A stretch of DNA of 33,957 nt from a virus, in IMG/VR virus record IMGVR_UViG_3300008627_000030, positions 1-33,957 of that record; one strand, 5' to 3'. The position numbers and the translations under genes are program-made. This document shows positions 20,706 to 29,732 of the stretch, one piece after another (the first letter of the stretch is position 1; each line of letters starts with the position of its first letter). The notes under the pieces are model-generated. The model was not told the origin of the DNA and ran no database searches. It worked only from the letters and a program-made list of their open reading frames with translations.

Positions 20706-22658
20706 TTATGTAATTACTTCATCAAAAGCTACGCCTGTTCGGGTAGCAACAAATGTTAATGTGATGAAGTTAATGGAACGTGCCGGCTTAATATAAATAT
20801 CTGCCCGGAACTCATTTGCGTCAATTACTTGACCAGTATTGTTAGTTTCGTCACAAACGACTAAGAAATCTGTAATACCACGACGACCCTGCACATCTCT
20901 TAAGAAAGGCTCTATTGCACCAGCAAACTGTGATCGTGTGAATTCATCGTTGAACTCAAAGACAACTGCTCTAGCTGCTTCTTCGACAGCCTTTTCAATG
21001 TGATTAAACAACCGACGTACATTAATTCTATTAAAGGCACTATTCCGAGCCAGGGCTGTTTTATCTCCATAAAGGAGTGTACCCTGCCCTGGAAATGTAG
21101 TAACAGGATTAATTCTATTACGATACAGAATATCTCTCTGTGCATTTGTTGGGTTATAGGCTAGACCAACTGTCCCTCTGATATTACCTCGATTTAACCC
21201 ACCTGGTGAATACCATGGGGCTGCCTCTAGATCGGCTGCTGCACAACAACCTGCAACGTCGCCGTTAAGAGGTACATAGCGATATACGTCATTGTACTTG
21301 TCGTACATTTTTTTATATCCACTATCAAACGCTACATAAGACGTACTTGCAAGGTTCAAAAAGAAGTTCTTTACGTTTTCTGTCTGTGTATTTGAGTTTG
21401 ATATGTTTACAACGTCTGCCCTTTCAGGTGAAATAAACGCCATCATGTCTTTACGTTTTTCCATGATGTCGATAAGGTTACCGGCATGAGTAGAATCGCC
21501 AGGACCTGCCATCATCAGATTGACAACTACTGTATCGTCATCAAAATAATCGTATGCAGATTTCTTTTCACCATTTGTTGGTGAATAGTCATCTGTACCA
21601 CTTCCCAATGAAGATTCATTAGATATTACAACATTTGTAAATGTTTTGCTGGCCGCAGATGTTCCCCAATTAGAACTAGCAGTATTATGATCCATCCAAA
21701 AGATATATTCGGATCTATTATAAATAACATCACGATAATAATTATTATCGCCACTATCTGTCTTTGCATCAGAAGCCTTGGATACTTTATCCCACTTCTC
21801 TAGAATTGTGTTAGTTGCGCCCGTAAGAGCACCATCTTCATCTGTAATGATGATATGCATTTCATCACCAGAACCACCCCTATCAGATACAAATTTAGAT
21901 GTACCAGGTGCACCAGAAAACTCATCGTACCAACGCCATTTGCGTGTAATCCTAGAGTTATCAGCAACATCAGCTGCCAGACCCTTTGTAGAGAATACAC
22001 CATGTTGTTTTAAAGTTACTACGTTTGTAGTTGTGTTTACTGCTGTAACGAGATAGTCAACACCTTCGTGACCTGAAACTGGTGTTGTGCCATCAGTTGT
22101 AAAAGAAATGATATCATTTACTATGATAGCGTAACTAGTTTTATCCACATCGTCAACAGTAATTGTTAAATCACCTTCAGATGCCGCAGCGTCATCCACA
22201 AGGTTATTTGTACTTAAATCTTGCTCATAGACAGTTGCACTAGGACACTGCCATACTTTGAGGCTGTTGCCCCAAGTACCTGGCGACCGAGCAGCCCACA
22301 TACCAACATCCCCGGTACCGTCTGCATAGTTTTCTAGCCAATGTTCAGTATTCTTGATAATAACTGCTGTACCACTAACACAAGCATTTAAATGACCTGA
22401 ATTAATACGAATAACTCTTAGTACGTTTGCATATTTTAAAAATGATGCAGCTGTAAAAAACCATTCAAAAGTAGAGGCATTAGGCTTACCAAAATGTTCT
22501 ACTAATTCTGTCTCGTTGGAAACTGTTACGATTTCTTCTACGGGACCTTTTTCTGCAGCGATAGCTATAGCACCTATACTATCAGAATCGCCAATGACCA
22601 TGTTCGTTAAATCTTTTTCTTTAACTTGAATACCCGGTGAAACGAGTGTTGTAGCCAT
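20706..22658 (-). CDS. 18: Tail sheath protein gp18
   Basis: Contractile sheath subunit of 650 residues (T4: 659). The C-terminal domain carries the hallmark RSINFITLTFVATRTG before FDEVIT. The N-terminus STLVSPG-like (ATTLVSPGIQVKEKDL) is also conserved; it takes part in the inter-subunit strand exchange. The region ~130-330 is variable and probably forms the exposed domains. A strong ribosome-binding site (AAGGAGA) and a ~58-base leader follow the late promoter at 22722. It is the first gene of the gp18-gp19 unit and is separated from gp17 by a plus-strand gene. Confidence 0.97.
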   Translation of the reverse strand: MATTLVSPGIQVKEKDLTNMVIGDSDSIGAIAIAAEKGPVEEIVTVSNETELVEHFGKPNASTFEWFFTAASFLKYANVLRVIRINSGHLNACVSGTAVIIKNTEHWLENYADGTGDVGMWAARSPGTWGNSLKVWQCPSATVYEQDLSTNNLVDDAAASEGDLTITVDDVDKTSYAIIVNDIISFTTDGTTPVSGHEGVDYLVTAVNTTTNVVTLKQHGVFSTKGLAADVADNSRITRKWRWYDEFSGAPGTSKFVSDRGGSGDEMHIIITDEDGALTGATNTILEKWDKVSKASDAKTDSGDNNYYRDVIYNRSEYIFWMDHNTASSNWGTSAASKTFTNVVISNESSLGSGTDDYSPTNGEKKSAYDYFDDDTVVVNLMMAGPGDSTHAGNLIDIMEKRKDMMAFISPERADVVNISNSNTQTENVKNFFLNLASTSYVAFDSGYKKMYDKYNDVYRYVPLNGDVAGCCAAADLEAAPWYSPGGLNRGNIRGTVGLAYNPTNAQRDILYRNRINPVTTFPGQGTLLYGDKTALARNSAFNRINVRRLFNHIEKAVEEAARAVVFEFNDEFTRSQFAGAIEPFLRDVQGRRGITDFLVVCDETNNTGQVIDANEFRADIYIKPARSINFITLTFVATRTGVAFDEVIT

Positions 22659-22721
22659 TCTATTAATCTCCTTATTTAAATATTATCTAGGGACTGAATC
22701 ACTTTTGTTTTTTCTTATTTT

Positions 22722-22729
22722 TATTTATA
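22722..22729 (-). promoter_or_regulatory. Late promoter (TATAAATA) for gp18-gp19
   Basis: Exact octamer 64 bases before the gp18 ATG. It diverges from the plus-strand octamer at 22768, leaving 38 bases between the two. Confidence 0.8.
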
Positions 22730-22767
22730 ATTATATCTCTTTCTAAATACACCTAAAGTGTGAAATG

Positions 22768-22775
22768 TATAAATA
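22768..22775 (+). promoter_or_regulatory. Plus-strand late promoter (TATAAATA)
   Basis: Exact octamer on the plus strand, 24 bases before ATG 22800, with GAGAGGAAA as ribosome-binding site. It is the only plus-strand late octamer I found in front of a gene. Confidence 0.8.
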
Positions 22776-22799
22776 AATTATAGAGAGGAAACACACGAA

Positions 22800-23075
22800 A
22801 TGCGTGATTTAGGTAGACACTTACGATTATTAAAAACTTTGGATGGCCAATTTTGTCGGGTATGCAATCACGATTCACCCCATCATCTAGTTTGGTTTCC
22901 ACATCATAAAAAAATTCAACATTATATTCTACGATATGGAAAAAAATCTACAGAATATAAAGCTGCATTAAATCTTATAGATAAAAGTATACCTGTTTGT
23001 ATGCACTGTAGAGCTGATAGATATTATATGCGAGTAACAGATGATGAAGTTGGGCTACCTTGGCCTCACCAATAA
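22800..23075 (+). CDS. Small zinc-binding (HNH-like) protein, only plus-strand gene
   Basis: A 91-residue basic protein. Two CxxC pairs, C19/C22 (CRVC) and C67/C70 (CMHC), are built to bind one zinc. Between them lie two His-His pairs at 28-29 and 35-36 (SPHHLVWFPHHKK). The CxxC-x-HH-CxxC layout resembles zinc-stabilised HNH/treble-clef nuclease folds, but the classical HNH catalytic triad is not certain. It has its own late promoter and a good ribosome-binding site. The last 10 bases overlap the gp17 3' end tail-to-tail. Expression at late time and a location beside terminase and sheath suggest a packaging-linked or virion-associated function; this is inference. A homing nuclease is the main alternative. 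Confidence 0.8.
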   Translation: MRDLGRHLRLLKTLDGQFCRVCNHDSPHHLVWFPHHKKIQHYILRYGKKSTEYKAALNLIDKSIPVCMHCRADRYYMRVTDDEVGLPWPHQ

Positions 23076-24703
23076 TCCGGAGCATCTTTTACCGGTCGCC
23101 AATAATCTCCATCAACATCTATAAATGGAGCTTCTTCATTCATAGTTATACCATCATCTATAAATCCAAAAGGAGACATATCTTCTTCAATCATCTTCTG
23201 TTGACTTTGATATAATCTCTTACGGATATCTTCATTAGTTAATTCTTTGAAATAGTTTTGATTTGTTAACCATGCAAAAAATACAAGACACATTACCATA
23301 TCATCTGTAGCGCCATCTTCAGCTTCATATGATGATCCTTTCTGTACAAAATTAGATAATTCAACAATGATATCAAAATCATTAATGATAAGTTTATCCC
23401 CTTCTATCATCTGTTTTAAGTTAGAACATCCAATTTTCTTTACTGCCTTTGTAGTTCGTACACCCAATTCTGTAGCCTTGTCTCCAAAGCCGCTACCTAC
23501 TATCTGACCCAATCGTCCTCGCATTTGTGTCATTATAAGGTTTTCATACTCTAAATCGTAATGTAGGGCGTCTGCAATCTGGCCTCCGACATCGTTTACC
23601 TCAACTAATACTTGTGCATTGTTATAATTCTTAGCAACAGTATGCACGACTTCAGGTAGAGCTAATGGTTTAATTTCGTTGTTTCTATACTTCGCTACAA
23701 CTTTATATGGTATAGTTGTTATATCTAAAACAATGAAAGCAGAATAATCACCAGATACTCCACGAGCAACATCTACAGTCGTACAATATTGATGGTCTTT
23801 GATAGGTTTTTCATAGATGTCTAACCCACCATTCGACTCTAAAGGATCTATTGTAGGTATGACTTGTAATTTTGTTGGACTAATTAAAGTATCAATCGAA
23901 CCGAGAAATGAACATTCAAACTCCTGCAAGAATTGCTGTTCACTAGTATTACGAATCGTCTGTTCTTTCCAAGCATCATCTCTACCAGGAACTTCAGTCC
24001 AATGTACGTCTATTGGTACAAATTCATTTTTTTCGTTTATTGCATCTTGCCATAATTTATAAAACATATTCATACCATGCGGCGTTGATACAATTACTAC
24101 TTTAGATGTTTTACCAGCAGAGATAGTCGGGTATACAGAACTAAAAAACTGTTCCGCAATATTTGAAGGAACGAAAGCAAACTCATCAAGAAAGATAAGG
24201 TTATAAGACCCACCACGAACAGCACTAGCAGAAGTCGAACTCGCAAGGATTTTGGATCCGTTTTCCAATTCAAGACTTCCTTTGTTCCAATTGAGAACTC
24301 CTTGTTGCAACCATTCGGGTAAGTGTTCATAAGCTAATTGAAATCTCCCTAACAAATCTCTAGCAGTCTGTGCCTTATTTGCAAGGATAGCTACGCTGAC
24401 TGTTTCATTAAAAATTAAATAGTGTACTAGATATGCTAATAAAACTGTAGACTTTCCAGATTGACGAGGAAGTTTACAAATAGTAAACCGATTGTTATGA
24501 AAAGTTCCTATCATATCCTTTTGAAAGGGATATAAATGAAAAGGAATTAAACCTTCATCAATGCTGACAATCTTTACATAATTCTCTATAAAGTAACCTG
24601 GATTTTTAGAACATTTGATAAATTCTTTTACTTGTTCTTCGGTAAAAGAAATCTCAGTACCAGCACCTTTAAGATTTGGATTGCCTTTATATGTATCAGC
24701 CAT
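23066..24703 (-). CDS. 17: Terminase large subunit gp17
   Basis: Packaging motor with an N-terminal ATPase and a C-terminal RNase-H-fold nuclease. Numbered from the ATG at 24703: Walker A LPRQSGKST (78-86), Walker B IFLDEF (170-175), nuclease acidic residues D311 (TVDVARG), probably D371 or E368 (VEVNDVGG), and D467/D468 (GATDDMVM). Length is 545 residues (T4: 610). The start overlaps gp16 by 8 bases; a GTG one codon earlier is an alternative. AAAGGG is close to the ATG. It is convergent with the plus-strand zinc protein at its 3' end. Confidence 0.96.
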   Translation of the reverse strand: MADTYKGNPNLKGAGTEISFTEEQVKEFIKCSKNPGYFIENYVKIVSIDEGLIPFHLYPFQKDMIGTFHNNRFTICKLPRQSGKSTVLLAYLVHYLIFNETVSVAILANKAQTARDLLGRFQLAYEHLPEWLQQGVLNWNKGSLELENGSKILASSTSASAVRGGSYNLIFLDEFAFVPSNIAEQFFSSVYPTISAGKTSKVVIVSTPHGMNMFYKLWQDAINEKNEFVPIDVHWTEVPGRDDAWKEQTIRNTSEQQFLQEFECSFLGSIDTLISPTKLQVIPTIDPLESNGGLDIYEKPIKDHQYCTTVDVARGVSGDYSAFIVLDITTIPYKVVAKYRNNEIKPLALPEVVHTVAKNYNNAQVLVEVNDVGGQIADALHYDLEYENLIMTQMRGRLGQIVGSGFGDKATELGVRTTKAVKKIGCSNLKQMIEGDKLIINDFDIIVELSNFVQKGSSYEAEDGATDDMVMCLVFFAWLTNQNYFKELTNEDIRKRLYQSQQKMIEEDMSPFGFIDDGITMNEEAPFIDVDGDYWRPVKDAPDYW

Positions 24704-25139
24704 CACCCTTTAACATCTTTTGAAGTTCTTTAGTAGAACCTACAAATAATGCATTAGTAACATTTTTTGGTCCATGTTCAGGAACTTCTTTCAATTTTTT
24801 CATCTTCTCCTGCAAGTCAACTAATTTTTCTGTTACTTCACCTACATTTTTAATTAACTGACCTGCAACTTCATATGCTCTAGGATGTTCTCCTTCTTTA
24901 GCTAAATCTAATATTCCGTCAATGGCATCTTGACCACGCTCGATAAGACTATAGAAATTTTCTCGACTATACTTATAGTCAGAATCCATATCTTCAGGTT
25001 CATCAGGACGGGCTATCAATTTACCCTTCCTAGGAGCCCACAATTCTTTATCACCGTTCAATATCTCATTTTTAACATCACCAGTTCCTCCAGTGATACC
25101 TAAAAATTCTGATAAGGCTAAATTTAAATCAGCTGCCAT
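24696..25139 (-). CDS. 16: Terminase small subunit gp16
   Basis: Recognises DNA for packaging and regulates gp17. 147 residues from ATG 25139 (T4: 164). The central coiled-coil region contains the conserved DYKYSRENFYSLIERGQ (about 55-72) and HPRAYEVAGQLIKNV, matching the T4 gp16 family. The ATG shares one base with the gp15 stop (TAATG); an alternative ATG three codons upstream exists. Overlap with gp17 at the other end shows tight coupling of the two terminase genes. Confidence 0.92.
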   Translation of the reverse strand: MAADLNLALSEFLGITGGTGDVKNEILNGDKELWAPRKGKLIARPDEPEDMDSDYKYSRENFYSLIERGQDAIDGILDLAKEGEHPRAYEVAGQLIKNVGEVTEKLVDLQEKMKKLKEVPEHGPKNVTNALFVGSTKELQKMLKGDG

Positions 25140-25906
25140 TAGACCCATTCACTTAAAGTTTCTGTGAATCCAAAGTTGTCATCTTCATCAGCACCCACAG
25201 CCTTCTCGACTCCAGAAACAGAATATTGTCGTACTCTTGGAGGTGCCTTCTCTTTAAGGTCTGCATATTGGTCAACATCTACTTTCTTAATAATTGAAGA
25301 TGTAATAACAGGACCATACATATAAGTTTTTGCAGAAAATGAAAATGTGTAGATAAGAGCTCGTCTAGTCATAAAATCACCATCATAGGTATCTTCATAA
25401 CCTGTACTGTTTAATACAATTGGGATATCTCTTATTATATCCATACCAGGGACTGCATTAATAGTAATACTATAATCTGGTTGAAAATAAGGAATTATTT
25501 GTTCTACAATTTGAACTCCATCATCACTATTTTTTGCCATAACAAACAATTCAAAACTGACGTTATAAGGAACAGGACTAAATTGTGTATCCATTTGTGT
25601 TCCTTTTGTACCCTTCACCTTTTTAGTTTTAATCATTTTATTTAATTTTCTAGCACCGTCATATTCGATACTGCCCATTTCAAAACCTATTCTAGGCAAA
25701 GATACTGCGACCTTTCTATCTACGTTAGCATCTTCTCTCAATCTTGCAAGAAACTTTTGTTTTGGACCATAGGCCAAAGGAACTTTCATAGACTGTTGAG
25801 TTGTTCCACCTGCATCTGTTCTAACGATATGAATATCATTAAACAATGTTCCAAAAGCTATGATAGTGTTTCTTAAAATTTCATGGTAATATGTTCTACC
25901 AAACAT
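25139..25906 (-). CDS. 15: Tail terminator / sheath stabiliser gp15
   Basis: Caps the tail and joins it to the head. The N-terminus MFGRTYYHEILRNTI follows T4 gp15 MFGYFYNSSFRRY, and LPRIGFEMGSIEYD (~70-83), VQIVEQIIPYFQPDYSIT and MTRRALIYTFSFSAKTYMY are recognisable family segments. Length is 255 residues (T4: 272). The start shares one base with the gp14 stop. The Shine-Dalgarno AGAGGAGG lies within the last codons of gp14. Confidence 0.93.
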   Translation of the reverse strand: MFGRTYYHEILRNTIIAFGTLFNDIHIVRTDAGGTTQQSMKVPLAYGPKQKFLARLREDANVDRKVAVSLPRIGFEMGSIEYDGARKLNKMIKTKKVKGTKGTQMDTQFSPVPYNVSFELFVMAKNSDDGVQIVEQIIPYFQPDYSITINAVPGMDIIRDIPIVLNSTGYEDTYDGDFMTRRALIYTFSFSAKTYMYGPVITSSIIKKVDVDQYADLKEKAPPRVRQYSVSGVEKAVGADEDDNFGFTETLSEWV

Positions 25907-26736
25907 TAGTAACCTCCTCTAGGTTCACCAAAGGGATTGCCTTCAGTGAAATTCAATACTGAATCTGCTTGCGTTTCTATAAATATATTTGTAGCTTGGT
26001 CATCTATAGTATCTATAACGAAAGACTCACTTATAATGTAATCTCCGTATTCTGTTATCAGACTATTGCCGGCAGAATCCGTTTCTGAAAGTATATTATC
26101 TCCATCAGTTTCTTCCAGTAACAAGTCTCCATCTTCAAGTGCCATATTCTCGTTATAATCCGATGCCTGTTCAAGTGATATCTGATAAAACAAAACATCC
26201 AAACTAGATTCATCTTCAATGACATCTATTGCAGTAATGCCTGTATCAAGTTGTTCACTTGAATATTCAAACGTACTGCAATATAATTTATATACAGGTA
26301 GGTTATCTACTTGAAAAAACGGATCATCATGGTCTACAAAATTTATTTCAAATAATTTTTGAAGTCTAGGAAAATATATTAAATCTCCTTCATTAGGACG
26401 TGGTGCCACTATAAGATTTGAGTCTTGCCCAATCAAGGAAATCCAACGCCTGCGAGATACTACAAAAGTAGCCTCATCACGAATCTCTAAACCAAATTTG
26501 GATACTAATTCTTTTTCCCCACCATATCCTTCAACTTGTTCCATAAACATTTCAATACCATATGCATCATCAAATTTTGATAAAACATCTTCACCAAACA
26601 ATGTATCTTCCTTTATTAAAGTTCTAGGAAGATAATAAACATCATGTCCAAAAACCTTTAACTGCTCTACTATTAAATCTTCGTAGAGATATTGTTCATT
26701 TTTTGTTCCTTTATCGAAATAAACTGAAGTTGCCAT
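25906..26736 (-). CDS. 14: Neck protein gp14
   Basis: Head-completion/neck protein, 276 residues (T4: 256). Recognised by YYLPRTLIKEDTLFGED (34-50), EGDLIYFPRLQKLFEINFVDHDDPF (split at ~116-140) and the C-terminal NPFGEPRGGY. Residues 199-238 contain an acidic, leucine-rich repeat-like insert (GDLLLEET, GDNILSET, GDYIISES). This is a repeat style often seen in marine phage structural proteins and absent from T4 gp14. AGGGTAG precedes the start; gp13 ends 3 bases upstream. Confidence 0.93.
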   Translation of the reverse strand: MATSVYFDKGTKNEQYLYEDLIVEQLKVFGHDVYYLPRTLIKEDTLFGEDVLSKFDDAYGIEMFMEQVEGYGGEKELVSKFGLEIRDEATFVVSRRRWISLIGQDSNLIVAPRPNEGDLIYFPRLQKLFEINFVDHDDPFFQVDNLPVYKLYCSTFEYSSEQLDTGITAIDVIEDESSLDVLFYQISLEQASDYNENMALEDGDLLLEETDGDNILSETDSAGNSLITEYGDYIISESFVIDTIDDQATNIFIETQADSVLNFTEGNPFGEPRGGY

Positions 26737-26739
26737 GGT

Positions 26740-27561
26740 CTACCCTACAGCAAAGTCTACAGGCATCTCGTAAGTTAATCGCATTTCTTCTTCAAGTCGT
26801 GTAATTTCTTCTTGAGCTTGTGAAAAAATCATTTCACCATTCATTGTTACCCCACCCAACATTGTAACTCCATTAAACTTAATAAGATTCTGACCCCATT
26901 GCTTTTTAATCAATGCGGTTGCATATTTCTTTAAAAAGAAATCATTATAGATATCAGTCCATACAGTTGGGTCTAGTTTACGATAACATTCTACTACTAA
27001 CCATTCACCTGTTTCAATATCATTATCCCAGTCCATATCTACATATAATCTATTTTGATGTACATTAAATCTTAAAGGCTTTTCTCCTGTTAAAACATGA
27101 TCTAAAAAATCTAAATGTTGCATTGTCATTTCATAATGCACAATTGATGCGGAAGAAAAATCATAAAGATCATTCAATCGTAATTGATATCGTATATCAA
27201 ACATATTTGTAGTAGATTTGTCGCTAAAAGGAAATACATTTATTACAGACATTACTGAATCTGGAATTGGAATATAATTATAGCTTTCATCCCAATCTCC
27301 AGTTACACCACTAGTAACCTTATCTGTTGCTGTTGTCGTTGCATCATTAGCAATAGCTGCTCGAGTTTTATCGGCGGCTGTTATCTCATGTTTGAGATAC
27401 ATTCTTTCAACTCCATCAAAATGGAATTCTGAAAAATATTGCAGAGCCTCATCTAAACGATCATCTACTTGGTCATCATCTACATTAATTTCAACCACAG
27501 GTTTACCTAATCTTCGTAGGCACCATTCTTTCAATGTAGCTTTCGTTGTTGGTGTTGCCAT
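26740..27561 (-). CDS. 13: Neck protein gp13
   Basis: Head-tail connector protein, 273 residues (T4: 309). Diagnostic C-terminal segment: KYATALIKKQWGQNLIKF (about 215-232), then GGVTMNGEMIF, EEITRLEEEMRLTYEMPVDFAVG. The N-terminal LKEWCLRRLGKPVVEINVDDDQVDDRLDEAL (split at ~10-40) is also typical of marine gp13. AGGGTAA precedes the start. First gene of the gp13-14-15-16-17 unit, preceded by the fibre-type genes with no new late octamer, so read-through is likely. Confidence 0.93.
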   Translation of the reverse strand: MATPTTKATLKEWCLRRLGKPVVEINVDDDQVDDRLDEALQYFSEFHFDGVERMYLKHEITAADKTRAAIANDATTTATDKVTSGVTGDWDESYNYIPIPDSVMSVINVFPFSDKSTTNMFDIRYQLRLNDLYDFSSASIVHYEMTMQHLDFLDHVLTGEKPLRFNVHQNRLYVDMDWDNDIETGEWLVVECYRKLDPTVWTDIYNDFFLKKYATALIKKQWGQNLIKFNGVTMLGGVTMNGEMIFSQAQEEITRLEEEMRLTYEMPVDFAVG

Positions 27562-27565
27562 AAGT

Positions 27566-29701
27566 TTACCCTAGTGCAATAGCTATCATCTGTGCATATG
27601 CTTGATTGGCTAAAATTCCTGTAGAATTTGGTAGCGTAACTGTTCTGTCTGCCGTTGGATCTGTAACTGTTAATGTTGTTTCATATGCATCGGCTGTAGC
27701 GCCTTCAAATATAATAGTACCACTTCCCGTCATGGTTAACCCACCGGAAGTTGTTATTGCACCTGAACTTATTGTACCCAATCCACTGACGTTACCACTC
27801 GTATCAAATGTATAGTTACCATCAGTAAACACGCCGTCTATTGTTAAGTTTCTGATTGTTCCAATGTCTTTATTACCATCTACAACTAGAGCCTTTGAAG
27901 CGACAGCTGTACCAGCAGTCAAGTCATCTATTTGTTCTAGATCAGCTTCATTAATTACAGCACTTCCGATTGTAAATCCTGTTGCAGTTACTACACCACT
28001 AGATGTTATTGCGGCAGCTGCAAATGGTGCGTCTGCTACTGTCAAATTTCCTGTACTTGAACCTGTTGCAGTTGTAGTACCTACTTGAAATGTATCTGCA
28101 CTTTCATCCCACATGAATATAGCATTGTCACCTGTAGAACCACGTTCTATGACAAGACCACTATCATTAGCGTTAGAGCTTGCACCGTTATTAAGTTCAA
28201 TCAGGTTATCTTCTACAACCATATTAGTAGTAGATATTGTGGTCGTAGTACCGTTTACTGTATAGTCACCTGTTACTGTTAAGTTTTGCGATAATGTGAC
28301 ATTACCTGAAGAATCAATTGCAATTGAATCTGTGTCTCCCACAGAACCAATATTACCTGCGTTCGGGATTACTATGTTGCCCCCGGTGGTCATCAAACCA
28401 CCACCAGTATAAGTTCCCGATACATCTAGATTTGCATTAACATCTACCAAAGTAGCGTTTAGTTCGATTTCATCTGTTGCATTAATATCTAATACTGTAG
28501 CACTTGGTGCGTTGATATATTGTGATGCATCATTAAACTGAAGCGCCATTGTACTGTTAAGTAACAATCCAGTATCAGCAACGTGTGTTAAAGTAACATC
28601 ATTATCAGCTCCAAGTCCTAGTACAGCAGCATCACTATTTAATTTTAAATCATTACTTACTAAAACTGCCGTAGAAGCATTTAAATCAATTGTTGCTTCT
28701 CCATCAATTGTCATTACTCCGTCGGACGATTGATGAATAAATGAAGCACTATCACCAAATTGTATTTTTCTTGTACTGTTAAGTAACAATCCGGTATCAG
28801 CAACGTGTGTTAAAGTGACATCTTGGTCATTTCCAAACTGAATAGTTGAATCATCTGCAAGAAATAAATCTGAAAATTCGTAAATTGGTGATCCTAATGT
28901 TGTACCACCTGCACTTGTAGGTAATATAGATGTTCCAAAAGTACCAGTATTAATTACTGGAGATGTTAAAGTTTTATTTGTTAGTGTATCTGTAGTTGCT
29001 TTACCTACTAACGTATCTGTTGAAATCGGTAATGTTACTGTAACATCACTTGTTGGATCTCCTGGAGATAATGTTAATTCATATGCATCTGCACTTGAAC
29101 CTTCAAAAACTAAATTGCCTGTAATTGTTCCACCAAATGCAATTGTATCTGAAGCAGAATCACCAAGATTAATTGTACCGCCATTAAATGTTGAAGTACC
29201 TGTTACAGTAAGGTTTCCACCAATACCAGCATCACCTGTTACAGTAAGGTTATCTGCAATTGTAGTTTCTGATGTAGTATGACCAATCGTTAGTGCAATT
29301 CCAGAAGTCTCTGTAGCGATCTTCAATGCACCTTGTGAATTTGTTATGTATGAATTAGTACCGTCATGGTATAATTGCATATCATCACCTGTACCTAACT
29401 TAATATTAGCACTATCAGGCATATCAACATGGGTCGTAGGACTAATAACGCCTGTGACTCCTAAAGTTGTACTGATTGTAGCAGCACCTGTAACTGCAAG
29501 AGTTGAACCATCAAATGTCAGATTGGCCTCGTCAACGATTGCTGATGTAGTGTTGCCCGTTAGGACTCTATTATTTACAAAAGTAACCGCACCGGTGCCG
29601 CCATGAGCCACACCTACAGTTTCTCCTGTTTGATATTCTGCAAGACCTGTAGCTACGCTATTATTATCGTATACAGCTCTTATAGGGGTCTTATCTGCCA
29701 T
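27566..29701 (-). CDS. Repeat-rich virion appendage (fibre-type) protein, 711 residues
   Basis: Large low-complexity protein rich in T, G, S, V and D. The N-terminus is short and unique. The body consists of beta-type modules: NLTVTGDAGIGGNLTVTG, ADAYELTL followed by LPISTDTLVGKATTDTLTNKTLTSP, and two copies of DVTLTHVADTGLLLNST (at about 300 and 375). Such modules occur in trimeric beta-helical fibres of marine T4-like phages and are shared with the next gene upstream. The C-terminus is short (YAQMIAIALG). A late-promoter variant AATAAATA (29722-29729) and AAGGA ribosome-binding site precede it. Role inferred: baseplate/tail-fibre or head-fibre component; host recognition possible. Confidence 0.75.
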   Translation of the reverse strand: MADKTPIRAVYDNNSVATGLAEYQTGETVGVAHGGTGAVTFVNNRVLTGNTTSAIVDEANLTFDGSTLAVTGAATISTTLGVTGVISPTTHVDMPDSANIKLGTGDDMQLYHDGTNSYITNSQGALKIATETSGIALTIGHTTSETTIADNLTVTGDAGIGGNLTVTGTSTFNGGTINLGDSASDTIAFGGTITGNLVFEGSSADAYELTLSPGDPTSDVTVTLPISTDTLVGKATTDTLTNKTLTSPVINTGTFGTSILPTSAGGTTLGSPIYEFSDLFLADDSTIQFGNDQDVTLTHVADTGLLLNSTRKIQFGDSASFIHQSSDGVMTIDGEATIDLNASTAVLVSNDLKLNSDAAVLGLGADNDVTLTHVADTGLLLNSTMALQFNDASQYINAPSATVLDINATDEIELNATLVDVNANLDVSGTYTGGGLMTTGGNIVIPNAGNIGSVGDTDSIAIDSSGNVTLSQNLTVTGDYTVNGTTTTISTTNMVVEDNLIELNNGASSNANDSGLVIERGSTGDNAIFMWDESADTFQVGTTTATGSSTGNLTVADAPFAAAAITSSGVVTATGFTIGSAVINEADLEQIDDLTAGTAVASKALVVDGNKDIGTIRNLTIDGVFTDGNYTFDTSGNVSGLGTISSGAITTSGGLTMTGSGTIIFEGATADAYETTLTVTDPTADRTVTLPNSTGILANQAYAQMIAIALG

Positions 29702-29721
29702 TTTTTTTTATTCCTTCTTTA

Positions 29722-29729
29722 TATTTATT
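29722..29729 (-). promoter_or_regulatory. Late-promoter variant AATAAATA
   Basis: One mismatch from the late octamer, in the 31-base gap between the two large fibre-type genes, 20 bases before ATG 29701. Confidence 0.4.
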
Positions 29730-29732
29730 GTT

